Origin: Microbacteriaceae bacterium PS02070
GTDB taxonomy: Bacteria > Actinomycetota > Actinomycetes > Actinomycetales > Microbacteriaceae
Assembly: GCA_029959865.1 (NCBI GenBank)
Contig: JASCPE010000002.1
Coordinates: forward strand, 558,001-622,000
Direction: 5' to 3'
Length of the DNA: 64,000 bases
Both the position numbers and the translations under genes were made by a program. Positions 18,619 to 28,057 of this stretch are shown here, piece after piece. Each line of letters starts with the position of its first letter. Positions within the stretch are counted from its first letter, which is position 1. A model generated the notes under the pieces. The model saw only the letters and a program-made list of their open reading frames with translations. It made no database searches and was not told the origin of the DNA.

Positions 18619-19956
18619 TCAGCCCTTCCCGTCGTCGCCGCTGAGGATCTTCCGGATCTTCTGCACGCGCGCCGCGATATCGCGCTCGACCCCCCGACCG
18701 GTCGGCTCGTAGTACCGCTTCCCGACTAGGTCGTCCGGAAGGTACTGCTGAGTCGCCACGGCGACGTCAAGATCGTGCGGGTAGATATAGCCCTTCCCAT
18801 GGCCGAGGCGTTTCGCGCCGGGATAGTGACCATCGCGCAGGTGCATCGGCACTCGTCCGAAGCCGCCTGCCCGGACGTCTGCGATCGCGGCGTTGATCGC
18901 GTTGTACGCTGCATTCGACTTCGCGGTCGTCGCGAGGTACGCGGTGGCTTCGGCGAGAGGAATGCGGCCCTCCGGCATGCCGATGAACGCGACCGCGTCG
19001 GCTGCCGCCGTCGCGATGACGAGAGCTTGGGGGTCGGCGAGACCGATGTCCTCGGCCGCGGAGATGACGAGGCGCCGAGCGATGAACCGGGGGTCCTCCC
19101 CCGCTTCGATCATGCGGGCAAGATAGTGCATTGCCGCGTCGACATCGGAGCCGCGGATCGACTTGATGAACGCGGAGATGACGTCGTAGTGCTCGTCGCC
19201 CTGGCGGTCATACCGCAGCAGCGCACGGTCTACAGCGCGTGAGACCAGATCGTCGGTGACGGTCGGGGTGCCCTTCGCCGTGGAGTCCGCCATGGACGCC
19301 GCGGCCTCCAGTGAGGTCAGAGCGCGTCGTCCATCGCCCGACGCGAGGCGCACGAGTGCTGCCCGCGCTTCCGGCGTGAGTTCGACTTCTCCCGCGAGGC
19401 CTCGTGGATCGGCCACAGCCCGATCGATGAGGAGTCCGATGTCGTCGTCGCTGAGCGGTTGGAGCGTCAGGAGGAGGGACCGGGACAGCAGCGGCGAGAT
19501 GACCGAGAAGGAGGGGTTTTCTGTCGTCGCGGCGATGAGGATGACCCACCCGTTCTCGACCCCGGGGAGCAGGGCGTCCTGCTGCGCCTTGGTGAATCGG
19601 TGGATCTCATCGAGGAACAGAATGGTCGACGCACCGTACAGGTCGCGCTGTGTCATCGCGTCCTGCATGACCTCACGGACATCCTTCACGCCCGCGGTCA
19701 CGGCCGAGAGCTCCACAAAACGGCGTCCCGATGAACGGGCAATTGCTTGGGCGAGTGTGGTCTTGCCGGTCCCCGGTGGCCCCCACAGGATGACGGAGAC
19801 GGCCGAGCGCTGCGACGCATCAGGGTCGGCGAGTGTGACCAGCGGCGATCCGGGCGTGAGCAGATGTGACTGACCGGCGACCTCGTCGAGTGAGGTGGGG
19901 CGCATACGCACAGCCAAAGGCGTCTGACCTGTGAACAGTGCGCCGGGAGTAGTCAC
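18619..19956 (-). CDS. rarA: Replication-associated recombination protein A (AAA+ ATPase)
   Basis: RarA/MgsA (445 residues) acts at stalled replication forks. The AAA+ module has Walker A GPPGTGKT at 59-66, Walker B ILFLDEIH, and sensor residues in AATTENPSF; the C-terminal part includes the MgsA tetramerisation region with DGHYPGAKRLGHGKGY. The length is typical. The GTG start lies 6 nt after a TAGCCT -10 box, so it may be leaderless, though GGGAGG in that gap could also serve as a weak ribosome-binding site. It is followed at once by the TPR-Nudix gene. Confidence 0.95.
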   Translation of the reverse strand: MTTPGALFTGQTPLAVRMRPTSLDEVAGQSHLLTPGSPLVTLADPDASQRSAVSVILWGPPGTGKTTLAQAIARSSGRRFVELSAVTAGVKDVREVMQDAMTQRDLYGASTILFLDEIHRFTKAQQDALLPGVENGWVILIAATTENPSFSVISPLLSRSLLLTLQPLSDDDIGLLIDRAVADPRGLAGEVELTPEARAALVRLASGDGRRALTSLEAAASMADSTAKGTPTVTDDLVSRAVDRALLRYDRQGDEHYDVISAFIKSIRGSDVDAAMHYLARMIEAGEDPRFIARRLVISAAEDIGLADPQALVIATAAADAVAFIGMPEGRIPLAEATAYLATTAKSNAAYNAINAAIADVRAGGFGRVPMHLRDGHYPGAKRLGHGKGYIYPHDLDVAVATQQYLPDDLVGKRYYEPTGRGVERDIAARVQKIRKILSGDDGKG

Positions 19957-19962
19957 CCTCCC

Positions 19963-19968
19963 AGGCTA
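19963..19968 (-). promoter_or_regulatory. -10 element for rarA, leaderless spacing
   Basis: TAGCCT, 6 nt gap, GTG. It is divergent from the promoter of the rightward gene at 20048, about 45 bp away. Confidence 0.45.
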
Positions 19969-20013
19969 ACCGCGCGAGCGACACCGCGGTTTTGTGGGCA
20001 CATCGCGCCGGAA

Positions 20014-20019
20014 TAGGCT
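20014..20019 (+). promoter_or_regulatory. -10 element for the membrane protein gene at 20048
   Basis: TAGGCT with a TTTGTG hexamer 17 nt upstream (19991-19996). It leaves room for the AGGAAGG ribosome-binding site before GTG 20048. Confidence 0.45.
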
Positions 20020-20047
20020 GTGGTGCGTCTGTGAGGAAGGAAGCGCC

Positions 20048-20488
20048 GTGGCTGCGTCCAAGAAGAGTGACCGCGAGGCACGCGAGCGCGCTCGCGTCTA
20101 TCAGGCGCGTCAAGACTTCCAGGCGGGGCTTGCGCGTCGCAAACGACGGGACAATCTTGTCGCCGGTATCGGCGGCGGCCTGATCATTGTCGGACTGCTC
20201 GTGGGTCAAGGCGTGTACTTCACCTCCGGGCCCGGTGCGCCCGTGCCGACACCGAGCACGACTTCCACCCCCGGCGAGTCGACCGTTCCGACCCCGGGAG
20301 AATCGGTGACGCCCAACCCGTCCACGACTCCCGCCGAGTCGGGCGACCCGAGTGCGGAACCTGACTCGACCGATTCCGAGACTCCGACACCGGACGTCAC
20401 GCCGGCACCCGAGCAGAGCTCTGAGCCGTCGAATGAGCCGAGCCCGGGCATCCTGCCTGATCCTCTGCCGACGGAGGAGACGCAGTAA
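20048..20488 (+). CDS. Single-pass membrane protein with Ser/Thr/Pro-rich extracellular tail
   Basis: A 146-residue protein: a highly charged cytoplasmic N-terminus (ASKKSDREARERARVYQ), one transmembrane helix at about 38-60 (GIGGGLIIVGLLVGQGVYF), then a tail of about 85 residues made almost wholly of Pro, Thr, Ser, Glu and Asp. Such tails are usually extended and may be glycosylated or span the cell wall. Function unknown. GTG 20048 has an AGGAAGG site 6 nt upstream; an in-frame ATG further up lacks one. It may be cotranscribed with the DUF349 gene 70 nt downstream. Confidence 0.8.
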   Translation: MAASKKSDREARERARVYQARQDFQAGLARRKRRDNLVAGIGGGLIIVGLLVGQGVYFTSGPGAPVPTPSTTSTPGESTVPTPGESVTPNPSTTPAESGDPSAEPDSTDSETPTPDVTPAPEQSSEPSNEPSPGILPDPLPTEETQ

Positions 20489-20558
20489 CGCTCCCCGCCG
20501 TGCGGACCGCCCGTACTAGGCTGGCTCCCGACCCTTTTTCGCCAGCACGAGGTATCCC

Positions 20559-21815
20559 GTGACATCCGTCTCTTCCCCCGAGTCCGCACCCAACGAGCCG
20601 TGGGGCCGCGTCGACGACGACGGCACCGTATCGGTGCGCGAAGGAACCGAATGGCGTGTCGTCGGACAGTACCCCGACGGCACCCCGGACGAAGCCCTCG
20701 CCTACTTCGAGCGCAAGTACGCGGATCTGGCCGGAGAGGTGTCGCTCCTCGAGGTGCGCCACCGGCGCGGCGGAGCGTCCGCGGCGGACCTGCGTCAGAC
20801 CGCCAAGGGTGTGCGCCAGCGCGTCGCGGGAGCGTCGGCTGTCGGCGACCTCGCATCCCTGGAAGCACGGTTGGTTGCGCTCGAGGCGCAGCTGGATGAA
20901 GCCAGTGCCGAGCAGGCGCAGGCGGCAAAGGAAGCCGTCGATCAAGCGGTGGCCCAGCGCACCGGCATCGTTGAGCAGATGGAACAGCTTGCCGCGCGTG
21001 ATCCGCAGTCGATTCAGTGGAAGCAGACGACGGCGACGATGCAGAGTCTGTTCGATCAGTGGCAGAACCACCAGACGACGGGACCGCGTCTGCCCAAATC
21101 TGTCAGCCAGGCACTGTGGAAGCGCTTCCGAGACGCCCGCGGCGTGCTCGACAAGAATCGCCGCGAATTCTACGCCGGCCTGGACGCCACGCACAAGAGT
21201 GCGCGCGATGTGAAGACGCGACTCATCGAACGCGCGGAGGCACTAGCCACCCAGGGTGAAGATGGCATCTCCGCCTATCGCGCACTGCTGGATGACTGGA
21301 AGCGTTCCGGGCGTGCCGGCAAGAAGGCCGATGATGCGCTCTGGGAGCGATTCAAGGCGGCGGGCGACGCGCTCTACAGCGCGCGCGCTGACCGTGAGCG
21401 TGCCGAAGCCGAAGAGTCCGTCGGAAAGATCGAGCTCAAGCGTGAGCTTCTTGTCGAGGCGCGGAAGATCCCGGACGAGAAGGACCTCACCGCTGCCCGC
21501 GCGGCTCTGACACGCATTCAGCGCTCGTGGGACGAGATCGGTCGCATCTTCCCGCGCGACAAGGAACGCGCTCTCGATGATGACCTGCGCAAGATCGAGC
21601 AGGCGATCAAGCAGCGTGAAGAGTCGGACTGGAAGCGCAACAGCCCGGAGAAGAAGGCCCGTCAGAGCGAGATGTCTGAGCAGCTCGCCGAGGCGATCGC
21701 CAAACTCGAGGCGGAAGAGGCAGCAGCGACCGCGCGGGGCGACGCTCGCGCGGCAAAGGACGCCGCAGAAGCGTTGGCCGCACGGAAGGCGTGGCTGAGC
21801 GCGTTGGGCGGCTGA
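20559..21815 (+). CDS. DUF349 domain protein
   Basis: A 418-residue, highly charged, mostly helical protein with repeated DUF349 units (W-rich helices such as LFDQWQ, ALLDDWKRSGRAGKKADDALWERFKAA and RIQRSWDEIGRIFPRD, given in short pieces). Members occur across actinobacteria and E. coli; no firm biochemical function is established. The N-terminus includes a short beta-rich segment (GRVDDDGTVSVREG). The GTG start follows GAGGT 7 nt upstream. Its place beside rarA and relA is conserved, which hints at a housekeeping role in replication or stress. Confidence 0.9.
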   Translation: MTSVSSPESAPNEPWGRVDDDGTVSVREGTEWRVVGQYPDGTPDEALAYFERKYADLAGEVSLLEVRHRRGGASAADLRQTAKGVRQRVAGASAVGDLASLEARLVALEAQLDEASAEQAQAAKEAVDQAVAQRTGIVEQMEQLAARDPQSIQWKQTTATMQSLFDQWQNHQTTGPRLPKSVSQALWKRFRDARGVLDKNRREFYAGLDATHKSARDVKTRLIERAEALATQGEDGISAYRALLDDWKRSGRAGKKADDALWERFKAAGDALYSARADRERAEAEESVGKIELKRELLVEARKIPDEKDLTAARAALTRIQRSWDEIGRIFPRDKERALDDDLRKIEQAIKQREESDWKRNSPEKKARQSEMSEQLAEAIAKLEAEEAAATARGDARAAKDAAEALAARKAWLSALGG

Positions 21816-21900
21816 CTCCCCAGAAGGGGGGTTTCGCTCTGTCATCCACAGGTCTCGCGTCAGCCCGCTCCCGGGACGGGGTGGGCAGGACACTGGGAGC

Positions 21901-22458
21901 ATGGTCTGGCCCCTCCTTCGCCGTGATTCCGGCGTCCTCACCCCGACTGAGCTCATGTCCGCCCGTCTCGACGGCGACGTGATCGACATTGGTGACGCGT
22001 TCCTGCCCGCAGACGCGGTGGAGACTGCGCAACTGCGGGTCGCCGTCATCGCCCCACTCGTCCGGGCGGGGTACGCCGCGACCCACGAGGCCGCGGCGTG
22101 GGTGCACGGCGCCCTTGCAGACGCGCCGTGGGTGGTGAATCTTCAGCGGTTCACCCCCACACGCCTGCACGTCGTCCACGACGTGCGTCTGCGTTACCGG
22201 GATGTGCGGCTGGAGGAGGCGGATGCCGTCACCGTCGCCGGTCTTGTCGTCACCACGCCGGTGCGCACGCTCGTGGATCTCGTCCGTGATCGGGCCGTGC
22301 GCGGGGATGATTCGGCGGTGCGGGCGATGTTGCAGTGGCAACCACTCCTTCGTGAGGCCGCGGTGGGGTGGCTCGACCGTGCTGGACCGCGGCCGTACGT
22401 GCGGCAGGCGCGCGCCTACCTCGCGTCCTACGAGGAGGTGACGCGGTACACGTCGTAG
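21901..22458 (+). CDS. Orphan AbiEi-like (type IV antitoxin-like) protein
   Basis: A 185-residue protein with the pattern [12 protein letters not shown] and [13 protein letters not shown] seen in proteins annotated as AbiEi-family antitoxins or related to the DUF559 neighbourhood. In this family an N-terminal winged helix and a C-terminal domain silence the AbiEii toxin. No AbiEii nucleotidyltransferase is adjacent, so any toxin-antitoxin role is doubtful. ATG 21901 follows GGGAGC. The last 31 nt overlap the 3' end of relA on the opposite strand, and both stop codons lie within the other gene. Family assignment rests on pattern memory and is moderate. Confidence 0.6.
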   Translation: MVWPLLRRDSGVLTPTELMSARLDGDVIDIGDAFLPADAVETAQLRVAVIAPLVRAGYAATHEAAAWVHGALADAPWVVNLQRFTPTRLHVVHDVRLRYRDVRLEEADAVTVAGLVVTTPVRTLVDLVRDRAVRGDDSAVRAMLQWQPLLREAAVGWLDRAGPRPYVRQARAYLASYEEVTRYTS

Positions 22459-24680
22459 ACGGCGTCAATGCGCCGGACGGCGTTGAGCACCCGGTCGAGA
22501 TGCACGATGTCGCCCATCTCGAAGACGAATCGGCTGATCGCGAGCCGATCATTCGTGGTCTGAACGCTCGCAGAGAGGATGTTGACGTGGTGCTCGCTCA
22601 GCACACGGGTGACATCGCTGAGGAGTCCGGAGCGATCGAGCGCTTCCACCTGGATCTGCACGAGGAAGATGCTCTTCGTGCTCGGTGCCCACGTCACTTC
22701 GATGAGCCGCTCCGGATCCGCCATGAGCGACTTGACGTTGGTGCAGTCGGTGCGGTGCACCGATACTCCGCTCCCCCGCGTGACGAAGCCGACGATCTCA
22801 TCACCGGGCACCGGGGTGCAGCACTTGGCGATCTTCACGAGGATGTCGGCGGCCCCCCGCACGAGGACTCCGGAGTCGCTGCCCCGCGAGACCTTCGAGC
22901 GTCCGATGTGCGGGATGTCAATCGGTCCGCTCTCGGTGTTCTCTTCCTCCTTGACGAGGGACGTGACCTTCTCGATGACGGACTGCGTCGAGACGTGTCC
23001 CTCACCGATCGCAGCGTAGAGCGCGGTCACGTCGTCGTAGCGAAGCTGCTGGGCGAGCTCGGTGAAGACATCCTGACTCATCAGGCGCTGCAACGGGAGG
23101 TTTTGTCGGCGCATCGCGCGCGCGATCGCCTCTTTCCCCTGCTCGACGGCCTCTTCGCGTCGCTCCTTGGTGAACCACCCGCGGATCTTGTTCCGCGCGC
23201 GGGTGCTCCTGACGAACGTCAGCCAGTCTTGGCTGGGTCCCGCGTCGGGGTTCTTCGAGGTGAAGACCTCGACCGAGTCGCCACTGTGCAGCTCCGATTC
23301 CAGCGGTACGAGGCGCCCGTTGACTTTGGCGCCCATCGTGCGGTGGCCGACTTCGGTGTGCACGGCGTACGCGAAGTCCACCGGGGTCGCACCGCCAGGG
23401 AGACCGATCACGCGGCCCTTCGGCGTGAAGACGTAGACCTCCTTCGCGCCGATCTCGAAGCGGAGTGAATCGAGGAACTCCCCGGGGTCGGCGGTGTCCG
23501 CCTGCCAGTCGGAGATGTGCGCGAGCCAAACCATGTCCTGGTCGACCGACTTCTCGTCGGTGCCGGCTGCCATCCGCTCCTTGTACTTCCAGTGCGCAGC
23601 GACACCGTACTCGGCCTGCTGGTGCATCTCGTTGGTGCGGATCTGAATCTCGACGGTACGACCGCCCGGGCCGATCACGGTCGTGTGCAGCGACTGGTAG
23701 AGGTTGAACTTCGGCGTCGCGATGTAGTCCTTGAAGCGACCCGGAATCGGCGTCCATCGCGCGTGGATTGCGCCGAGGACGGCGTAGCAGTCGCGCACCG
23801 TGTTGACGAGAACGCGAATACCGATGAGGTCGTAGATGTCGTCGAACTCGCGGCCGCGGATGACCATCTTCTGGTAGACGGAGTACAGCTGCTTGGGCCT
23901 GCCCATCACACGCCCGCGCACGCGGAGTTCGCGAAGGTCGCCCTCGACCGCCTCGATGACGCTCTGCACATACTCTTCGCGTTGCGGCGTGCGCTGCTTG
24001 ACCAAGCTGTCGATCTCCGCGTACAGCTTCGGATGGAGCACGGCGAACGACAGGTCTTCCAACTCCGTCTTCATCGCCTGAATACCGAGCCGGTGCGCGA
24101 GCGGCGCGTAGATCTCGAGGGTTTCGGTCGCCTTCTTCGCCGCCTTCTCCGGCGCGACGAATCCCCACGTGCGCGCGTTGTGGAGGCGGTCGGCAAGCTT
24201 GATGACCAGGACACGGATGTCTCGGGACATCGCGACGATCATCTTTCGAACGGTCTCCGCCTGAGCGGCATCGCCGTACTTGACCTTGTCGAGCTTGGTT
24301 ACCCCGTCCACGAGCATCGCCACCTCGTCACCGAAGTCGGTGCTGAGCTCCTCGAGCGAGTAGCCGGTGTCCTCGACGGTGTCGTGCAACAGGGCGGCAG
24401 CGATCGCGCGGGGGCCGAGCCCGAGGTCGGCGAGGATCTGTGCGACGGCGAGCGGATGTGTGATGTAGGGCTCACCGCTCTGGCGCTTCTGCCCCTGGTG
24501 CGCCTTCGCGGCGACGCGATAGGCGCGCTCGATGATCGCGAAGTCACCCTTGGGATGGTGGGTGCGTACCGTGCGGACCAGTCCCTCGACCCCGTTGCGC
24601 GAAGGAGCGCGGGAGAAGATCCGGGGTACGAGGCGCAGGAGGGAAGAGCTTTGCGCGCTGGCCGATGCCGCTTCGGTCAC
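22428..24680 (-). CDS. relA: Bifunctional (p)ppGpp synthetase/hydrolase Rel
   Basis: This 750-residue enzyme makes and degrades (p)ppGpp in the stringent response. Domains in order: HD hydrolase (His-Asp 99-100 in [10 protein letters not shown]), synthetase (about 240-370) with RFKD at 314-317, the RxKD form typical of bifunctional enzymes, TGS (about 415-475), helical and zinc-finger region (KCCTPVPGD and the later HRTDC), and a C-terminal ACT domain. GTG 24680 has an excellent GGAGGTG ribosome-binding site. It is the only Rel/SpoT homologue here. The 3' end overlaps a convergent gene. Confidence 0.97.
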   Translation of the reverse strand: MTEAASASAQSSSLLRLVPRIFSRAPSRNGVEGLVRTVRTHHPKGDFAIIERAYRVAAKAHQGQKRQSGEPYITHPLAVAQILADLGLGPRAIAAALLHDTVEDTGYSLEELSTDFGDEVAMLVDGVTKLDKVKYGDAAQAETVRKMIVAMSRDIRVLVIKLADRLHNARTWGFVAPEKAAKKATETLEIYAPLAHRLGIQAMKTELEDLSFAVLHPKLYAEIDSLVKQRTPQREEYVQSVIEAVEGDLRELRVRGRVMGRPKQLYSVYQKMVIRGREFDDIYDLIGIRVLVNTVRDCYAVLGAIHARWTPIPGRFKDYIATPKFNLYQSLHTTVIGPGGRTVEIQIRTNEMHQQAEYGVAAHWKYKERMAAGTDEKSVDQDMVWLAHISDWQADTADPGEFLDSLRFEIGAKEVYVFTPKGRVIGLPGGATPVDFAYAVHTEVGHRTMGAKVNGRLVPLESELHSGDSVEVFTSKNPDAGPSQDWLTFVRSTRARNKIRGWFTKERREEAVEQGKEAIARAMRRQNLPLQRLMSQDVFTELAQQLRYDDVTALYAAIGEGHVSTQSVIEKVTSLVKEEENTESGPIDIPHIGRSKVSRGSDSGVLVRGAADILVKIAKCCTPVPGDEIVGFVTRGSGVSVHRTDCTNVKSLMADPERLIEVTWAPSTKSIFLVQIQVEALDRSGLLSDVTRVLSEHHVNILSASVQTTNDRLAISRFVFEMGDIVHLDRVLNAVRRIDAVYDVYRVTSS

Positions 24681-24712
24681 GCCTCACCTCCCCCGCGTTG
24701 CAGAATGCGACA

Positions 24713-24718
24713 ATCCTA
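24713..24718 (-). promoter_or_regulatory. Possible -10 element for relA
   Basis: TAGGAT 33 nt before the relA start in the short secF-relA gap. No clear -35. It would let relA be transcribed apart from secDF. Confidence 0.4.
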
Positions 24719-24736
24719 CGCCCGACCGTTGTGTGC

Positions 24737-25726
24737 TCAGGCCTCGACGTGGGCTTGTTCACGCGTGGCGATCACGCGGGCATCCCGTGTCTGGATGGTC
24801 TCTTCGCGCTCGCGCAGCCAGGCGTACAGCGGGACAGTGACGAAGAGGGTGGAGTACGCCGCGACGATCGTGCCGACGAAGATCGAGATCGAGATGTCCG
24901 TCAGGGTCTGGGCCCCGAGCCAGAGCGCGCCGATGAACAGGATCGCACCCGTGGGGAGAACCGCGACGACGGTGGTGTTGATCGAGCGCACGAGGGTCTG
25001 ATTGGCGGCGAGGTTGATCGACTCGCCGTACGTTCGCCCGGATAGCTCGCCATCCTCGCTGGTATTCTCGCGGATCTTGTCGAACACGACCGTTGTGTCG
25101 TACAGCGAATAGGACAGGATCGTGAGGAAGCCGATCACGGCGGCGGGAGAGATCTCGAAACCGAAGATCGCATAGATACCGACGGTCACGATGAGAACGT
25201 CGACGACACCGATCATCGCGGCGACGGACATCTTCCACGTGCGGAAATAGATCGCCAGGATGATGAAGGTCAGCGCGAGGAAGATCGCGAGGCCCCACAG
25301 CGACTGGCGGGTGACGTCCTGACCCCACGTAGGGCCGATGAAGGAGGAGCTGACGTCCTCGGCCTGGACACCGTAGATCTCTTGCAGCGCGACGGTGACC
25401 TCTCGGGTCTCGGCCTCCGACATCTGATCGGTCTGGACTCGGATCGTGTCGTCACCGATGGTGGTGACCTTGGTGGTCGTGTTCGGCACGGCCGACTCCA
25501 CGGCCTCCGTCGCGAGCGTCTGATCGACGTCCTGCACCTGGTTGACGGTGAACTGCGATCCACCCGTGAACTCGATCGAGAACTGAATGGGGCGGAACAC
25601 CGGCACGAGCGCCGCGCCGATGAGCAGAAGCGCAGCGATCGTGAACCACAGGTTTTTCTTCTGAACGAACGGGAACGACAGCTTTCCGGTGTAGAGGTCG
25701 TTACCGAACTCACTCATGGAGCGCAT
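24737..25726 (-). CDS. secF: Protein translocase subunit SecF
   Basis: SecF (329 residues) pairs with SecD to use proton motive force in late Sec export. The first transmembrane helix (KNLWFTIAALLLIGAALVPVF), a periplasmic P4 region with FTGGSQF, and five more C-terminal helices including YSLYDTTVVFDKIREN are present. ATG 25726 overlaps the secD stop (TGATG) and has an AGGGGA site; a second ATG three codons on is also possible. The length matches the family. Confidence 0.96.
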   Translation of the reverse strand: MRSMSEFGNDLYTGKLSFPFVQKKNLWFTIAALLLIGAALVPVFRPIQFSIEFTGGSQFTVNQVQDVDQTLATEAVESAVPNTTTKVTTIGDDTIRVQTDQMSEAETREVTVALQEIYGVQAEDVSSSFIGPTWGQDVTRQSLWGLAIFLALTFIILAIYFRTWKMSVAAMIGVVDVLIVTVGIYAIFGFEISPAAVIGFLTILSYSLYDTTVVFDKIRENTSEDGELSGRTYGESINLAANQTLVRSINTTVVAVLPTGAILFIGALWLGAQTLTDISISIFVGTIVAAYSTLFVTVPLYAWLREREETIQTRDARVIATREQAHVEA

Positions 25727-27441
25727 CAGCGGGTCCCCTCGTTCTTGTCACGGCCGCCGGCGGCGAGCTCAGCCTGCTTCCGTTCCGCAATCGTCTGTCG
25801 ACGCTCGGCTTCCTTTGAGGAGCGCGCCGAACGCTTCGCCGCGGCTCCCTTCGCGCCGTCTCGGGAGACCGGAGCGCGGAACTGCGCCCGGCCGCGGTAC
25901 ACGGCACCCAGGGCGGTGGGATCAAGACCGGAGAGTGGATGCCCTCCCCCGAAGAATCGTGTCCGTGCCAAGAGCTGCATCACGGGGTGAGTGAACGCGA
26001 TGAAGATGAGGATGTCGATGACGGTCGTGAGGCCGAGCGTGAACGCGAAGCCCTTCACGGTGGCATCGGCGAGGATGTACAGCACGACGGCGGCGAGGAT
26101 ATTGATCGACTTCGAGATGTAGATCGTGCGCTTCGCTCGACTCCACCCGTCTTCGACGGCGGCCGTAATCGACTTACCGTCACGCAACTCATCCCGGATG
26201 CGCTCGAAATAGATGATGAACGAGTCCGCGGTGAAGCCGATTGTGACGATCAGGCCCGCCACACCGGCAAGCGAAAGTCGGAAGCCCATGCGCCAGGCCA
26301 GGATGCAGAGCGCGAGATAGGTGAGCACCGCCATGACGCCGAGGGAGGCGATGATGACGAACCCGAGCGAGCGATAGACGACGAGCGAGTAGATCGCGAC
26401 GAGTCCGAGACCGATGAGTCCGGCGATGAGGCCGATCTGCAGCTGCTGCGACCCGAGCGTCGCGGAGATCGAGTTATTGCTGACAACCTCGAAGCTGATC
26501 GGGAGTGCGCCGTACTTGAGCTGGTCGGCGAGAACCTCGGAGGTGTCCTGATCGAACTGACCGGTGATCTGCGGGCGACCGTCGAGAATGACGGCTTGCA
26601 TCGTCGGGGCGGAGAGCACCTGCCCGTCCAGCACGAACGCGAACTGGTTCTGGGGTGCGGTCAGCGTGTAGAGGCGCTGGCTGATCTCGCCGAAGGTCTC
26701 CGTACCGGCGCCGTTGAAGACGATGTTGACGGCCCACTGCCCGCGCTCGTTCAGACCGTTGGTCGCATCGGAGATCGCTGACCCGTCGAGTTCCACCGGC
26801 CCGAGGAGATACTTCGCCGTGCCCGCGCTGTCGCACGTGATGAGTGGCTGATCGGCGGGAGCGGCCGCGGGGTCATTCGTTCCATCGGAGCAGTCGTACG
26901 CAAGGTATTCCGCTTCCAAGGCGGGCGTGATCCAGTTGAGGTCGCTGCCTCCGGTCGGCTCGACCTCTGGTGTGGCCGCGAGCGCCGGATCCGGAGTCGG
27001 GTAGGGCGTCTCCACCCCGTCCTCCCCGATGAACGCGTTCGATGCTCCTCCATATGCGAGGACGGCCCGCAGCTGCAGCTGGGCGGATGCTTCGATGCGG
27101 TCACGAGTCTCGTCGTCCGCGATACCGGGGATCTGCACGACGATCTGGTTGCCACCCTGCGTCGAGATCTCGGTCTCGCCGATGCCGGAGGCGTCCACGC
27201 GCTGTCGGATGATGGTGGCCGCTTGGCTCAACTGCTCGGGTGAGACGTTCTCGCCGCCGGTTGTCTCTGCCTCAAGGACGATCTGCGTGCCGCCCTGCAG
27301 GTCGAGGGCGAGCTCGGGCAGCCAGGAGCTCTGTTGGAAGCCCCATACTCCGAGTGAGTTGATCCCGAAGAGGACGGCGACGATCGCGAGGAGTCCGAGC
27401 AGTGCACGACGTGCATGGCGGACAGGAGTGGGTGCGGCCAC
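25726..27441 (-). CDS. secD: Protein translocase subunit SecD
   Basis: SecD (571 residues) forms the SecDF motor. An N-terminal helix (about 12-32), the D1 signature LDLQGGTQIVLEAE, the large periplasmic P1 domain (about 60-340), and five C-terminal helices with VTIGFTADSFIIYFERIRDE are visible. A charged C-terminal tail of about 70 residues (Ala/Lys/Arg-rich) extends beyond the last helix, as seen in actinobacterial SecD. GTG start; the stop overlaps the secF start. Cotranscribed with yajC. Confidence 0.96.
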   Translation of the reverse strand: MAAPTPVRHARRALLGLLAIVAVLFGINSLGVWGFQQSSWLPELALDLQGGTQIVLEAETTGGENVSPEQLSQAATIIRQRVDASGIGETEISTQGGNQIVVQIPGIADDETRDRIEASAQLQLRAVLAYGGASNAFIGEDGVETPYPTPDPALAATPEVEPTGGSDLNWITPALEAEYLAYDCSDGTNDPAAAPADQPLITCDSAGTAKYLLGPVELDGSAISDATNGLNERGQWAVNIVFNGAGTETFGEISQRLYTLTAPQNQFAFVLDGQVLSAPTMQAVILDGRPQITGQFDQDTSEVLADQLKYGALPISFEVVSNNSISATLGSQQLQIGLIAGLIGLGLVAIYSLVVYRSLGFVIIASLGVMAVLTYLALCILAWRMGFRLSLAGVAGLIVTIGFTADSFIIYFERIRDELRDGKSITAAVEDGWSRAKRTIYISKSINILAAVVLYILADATVKGFAFTLGLTTVIDILIFIAFTHPVMQLLARTRFFGGGHPLSGLDPTALGAVYRGRAQFRAPVSRDGAKGAAAKRSARSSKEAERRQTIAERKQAELAAGGRDKNEGTR

Positions 27442-27483
27442 AGCGGTGAGCTTCCTACGATGCCGTCGTACCGACGGCGGGGG

Positions 27484-27972
27484 TCAGTACTTCGGCTTGT
27501 CTTCGGGGTCGACCGTGGGGTCGTCGCGACGTACCCGGTCATCGCTGACCGAGGAGATCTCCCCCGACGCGACATCCGCGTCGTACTCGGCCTGGTCCGC
27601 CTCGGCGGTGATGAACTCGTCCTCGGTCAGGACCGGGTGCTCCGGCTCGACGACGCGCAGGATCGCCTGGGAGTGAACTTCAACTGATACGCCGGGTGCG
27701 AGTTCGACGCGCGCCGGGGCCGAAAGATCCTCATCGTCGAACTCCACCAGAGTTCCGTAGAGACCGCCCTGCAGCATGACCTTGACGCCCGGCTCCATCG
27801 CGCGAGCCTTGGCCTCCTGCTCTGCCTTCATCCGCTGCATGCGCTTGCGGGAGCTCCAGAACATGAAGCCGAGCACGAGCACGAGCAGGATCAGGAGACC
27901 GTAGTTGGCGAAGAAGGCGGCGAAACCAGTCAGTTCCTGAACCTCGGCATTGGGAGTCGCTGCAAAGAGCAT
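27484..27972 (-). CDS. yajC: Preprotein translocase accessory subunit YajC
   Basis: YajC (162 residues) is a small SecDF partner. One transmembrane helix (about 24-41, LLILLVLVLGFMFW), then RKRMQRMKAEQEAKARAMEPGVKV leading into the conserved YajC domain with LQGGLYGTL. The acidic C-terminal tail is longer than in E. coli (110 residues in total there), which is common in actinobacteria. It starts 42 nt upstream of secD. A TATAAT box overlapping the ruvB stop probably drives yajC-secD-secF. Confidence 0.92.
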   Translation of the reverse strand: MLFAATPNAEVQELTGFAAFFANYGLLILLVLVLGFMFWSSRKRMQRMKAEQEAKARAMEPGVKVMLQGGLYGTLVEFDDEDLSAPARVELAPGVSVEVHSQAILRVVEPEHPVLTEDEFITAEADQAEYDADVASGEISSVSDDRVRRDDPTVDPEDKPKY

Positions 27973-28051
27973 GACGGGTGAGCACCTTTCGGGTGGGGGT
28001 CAGCAACGACGACGCTGCCTGAAGAAGTCGGGTGGGCGTGAGCCTCAAGCG

Positions 28052-28057
28052 ATTATA
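28052..28057 (-). promoter_or_regulatory. -10 element for yajC-secDF
   Basis: A perfect TATAAT overlaps the ruvB stop codon, 80 nt before the yajC start. The -35 region is weak. It separates secDF expression from ruvCAB. Confidence 0.5.
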
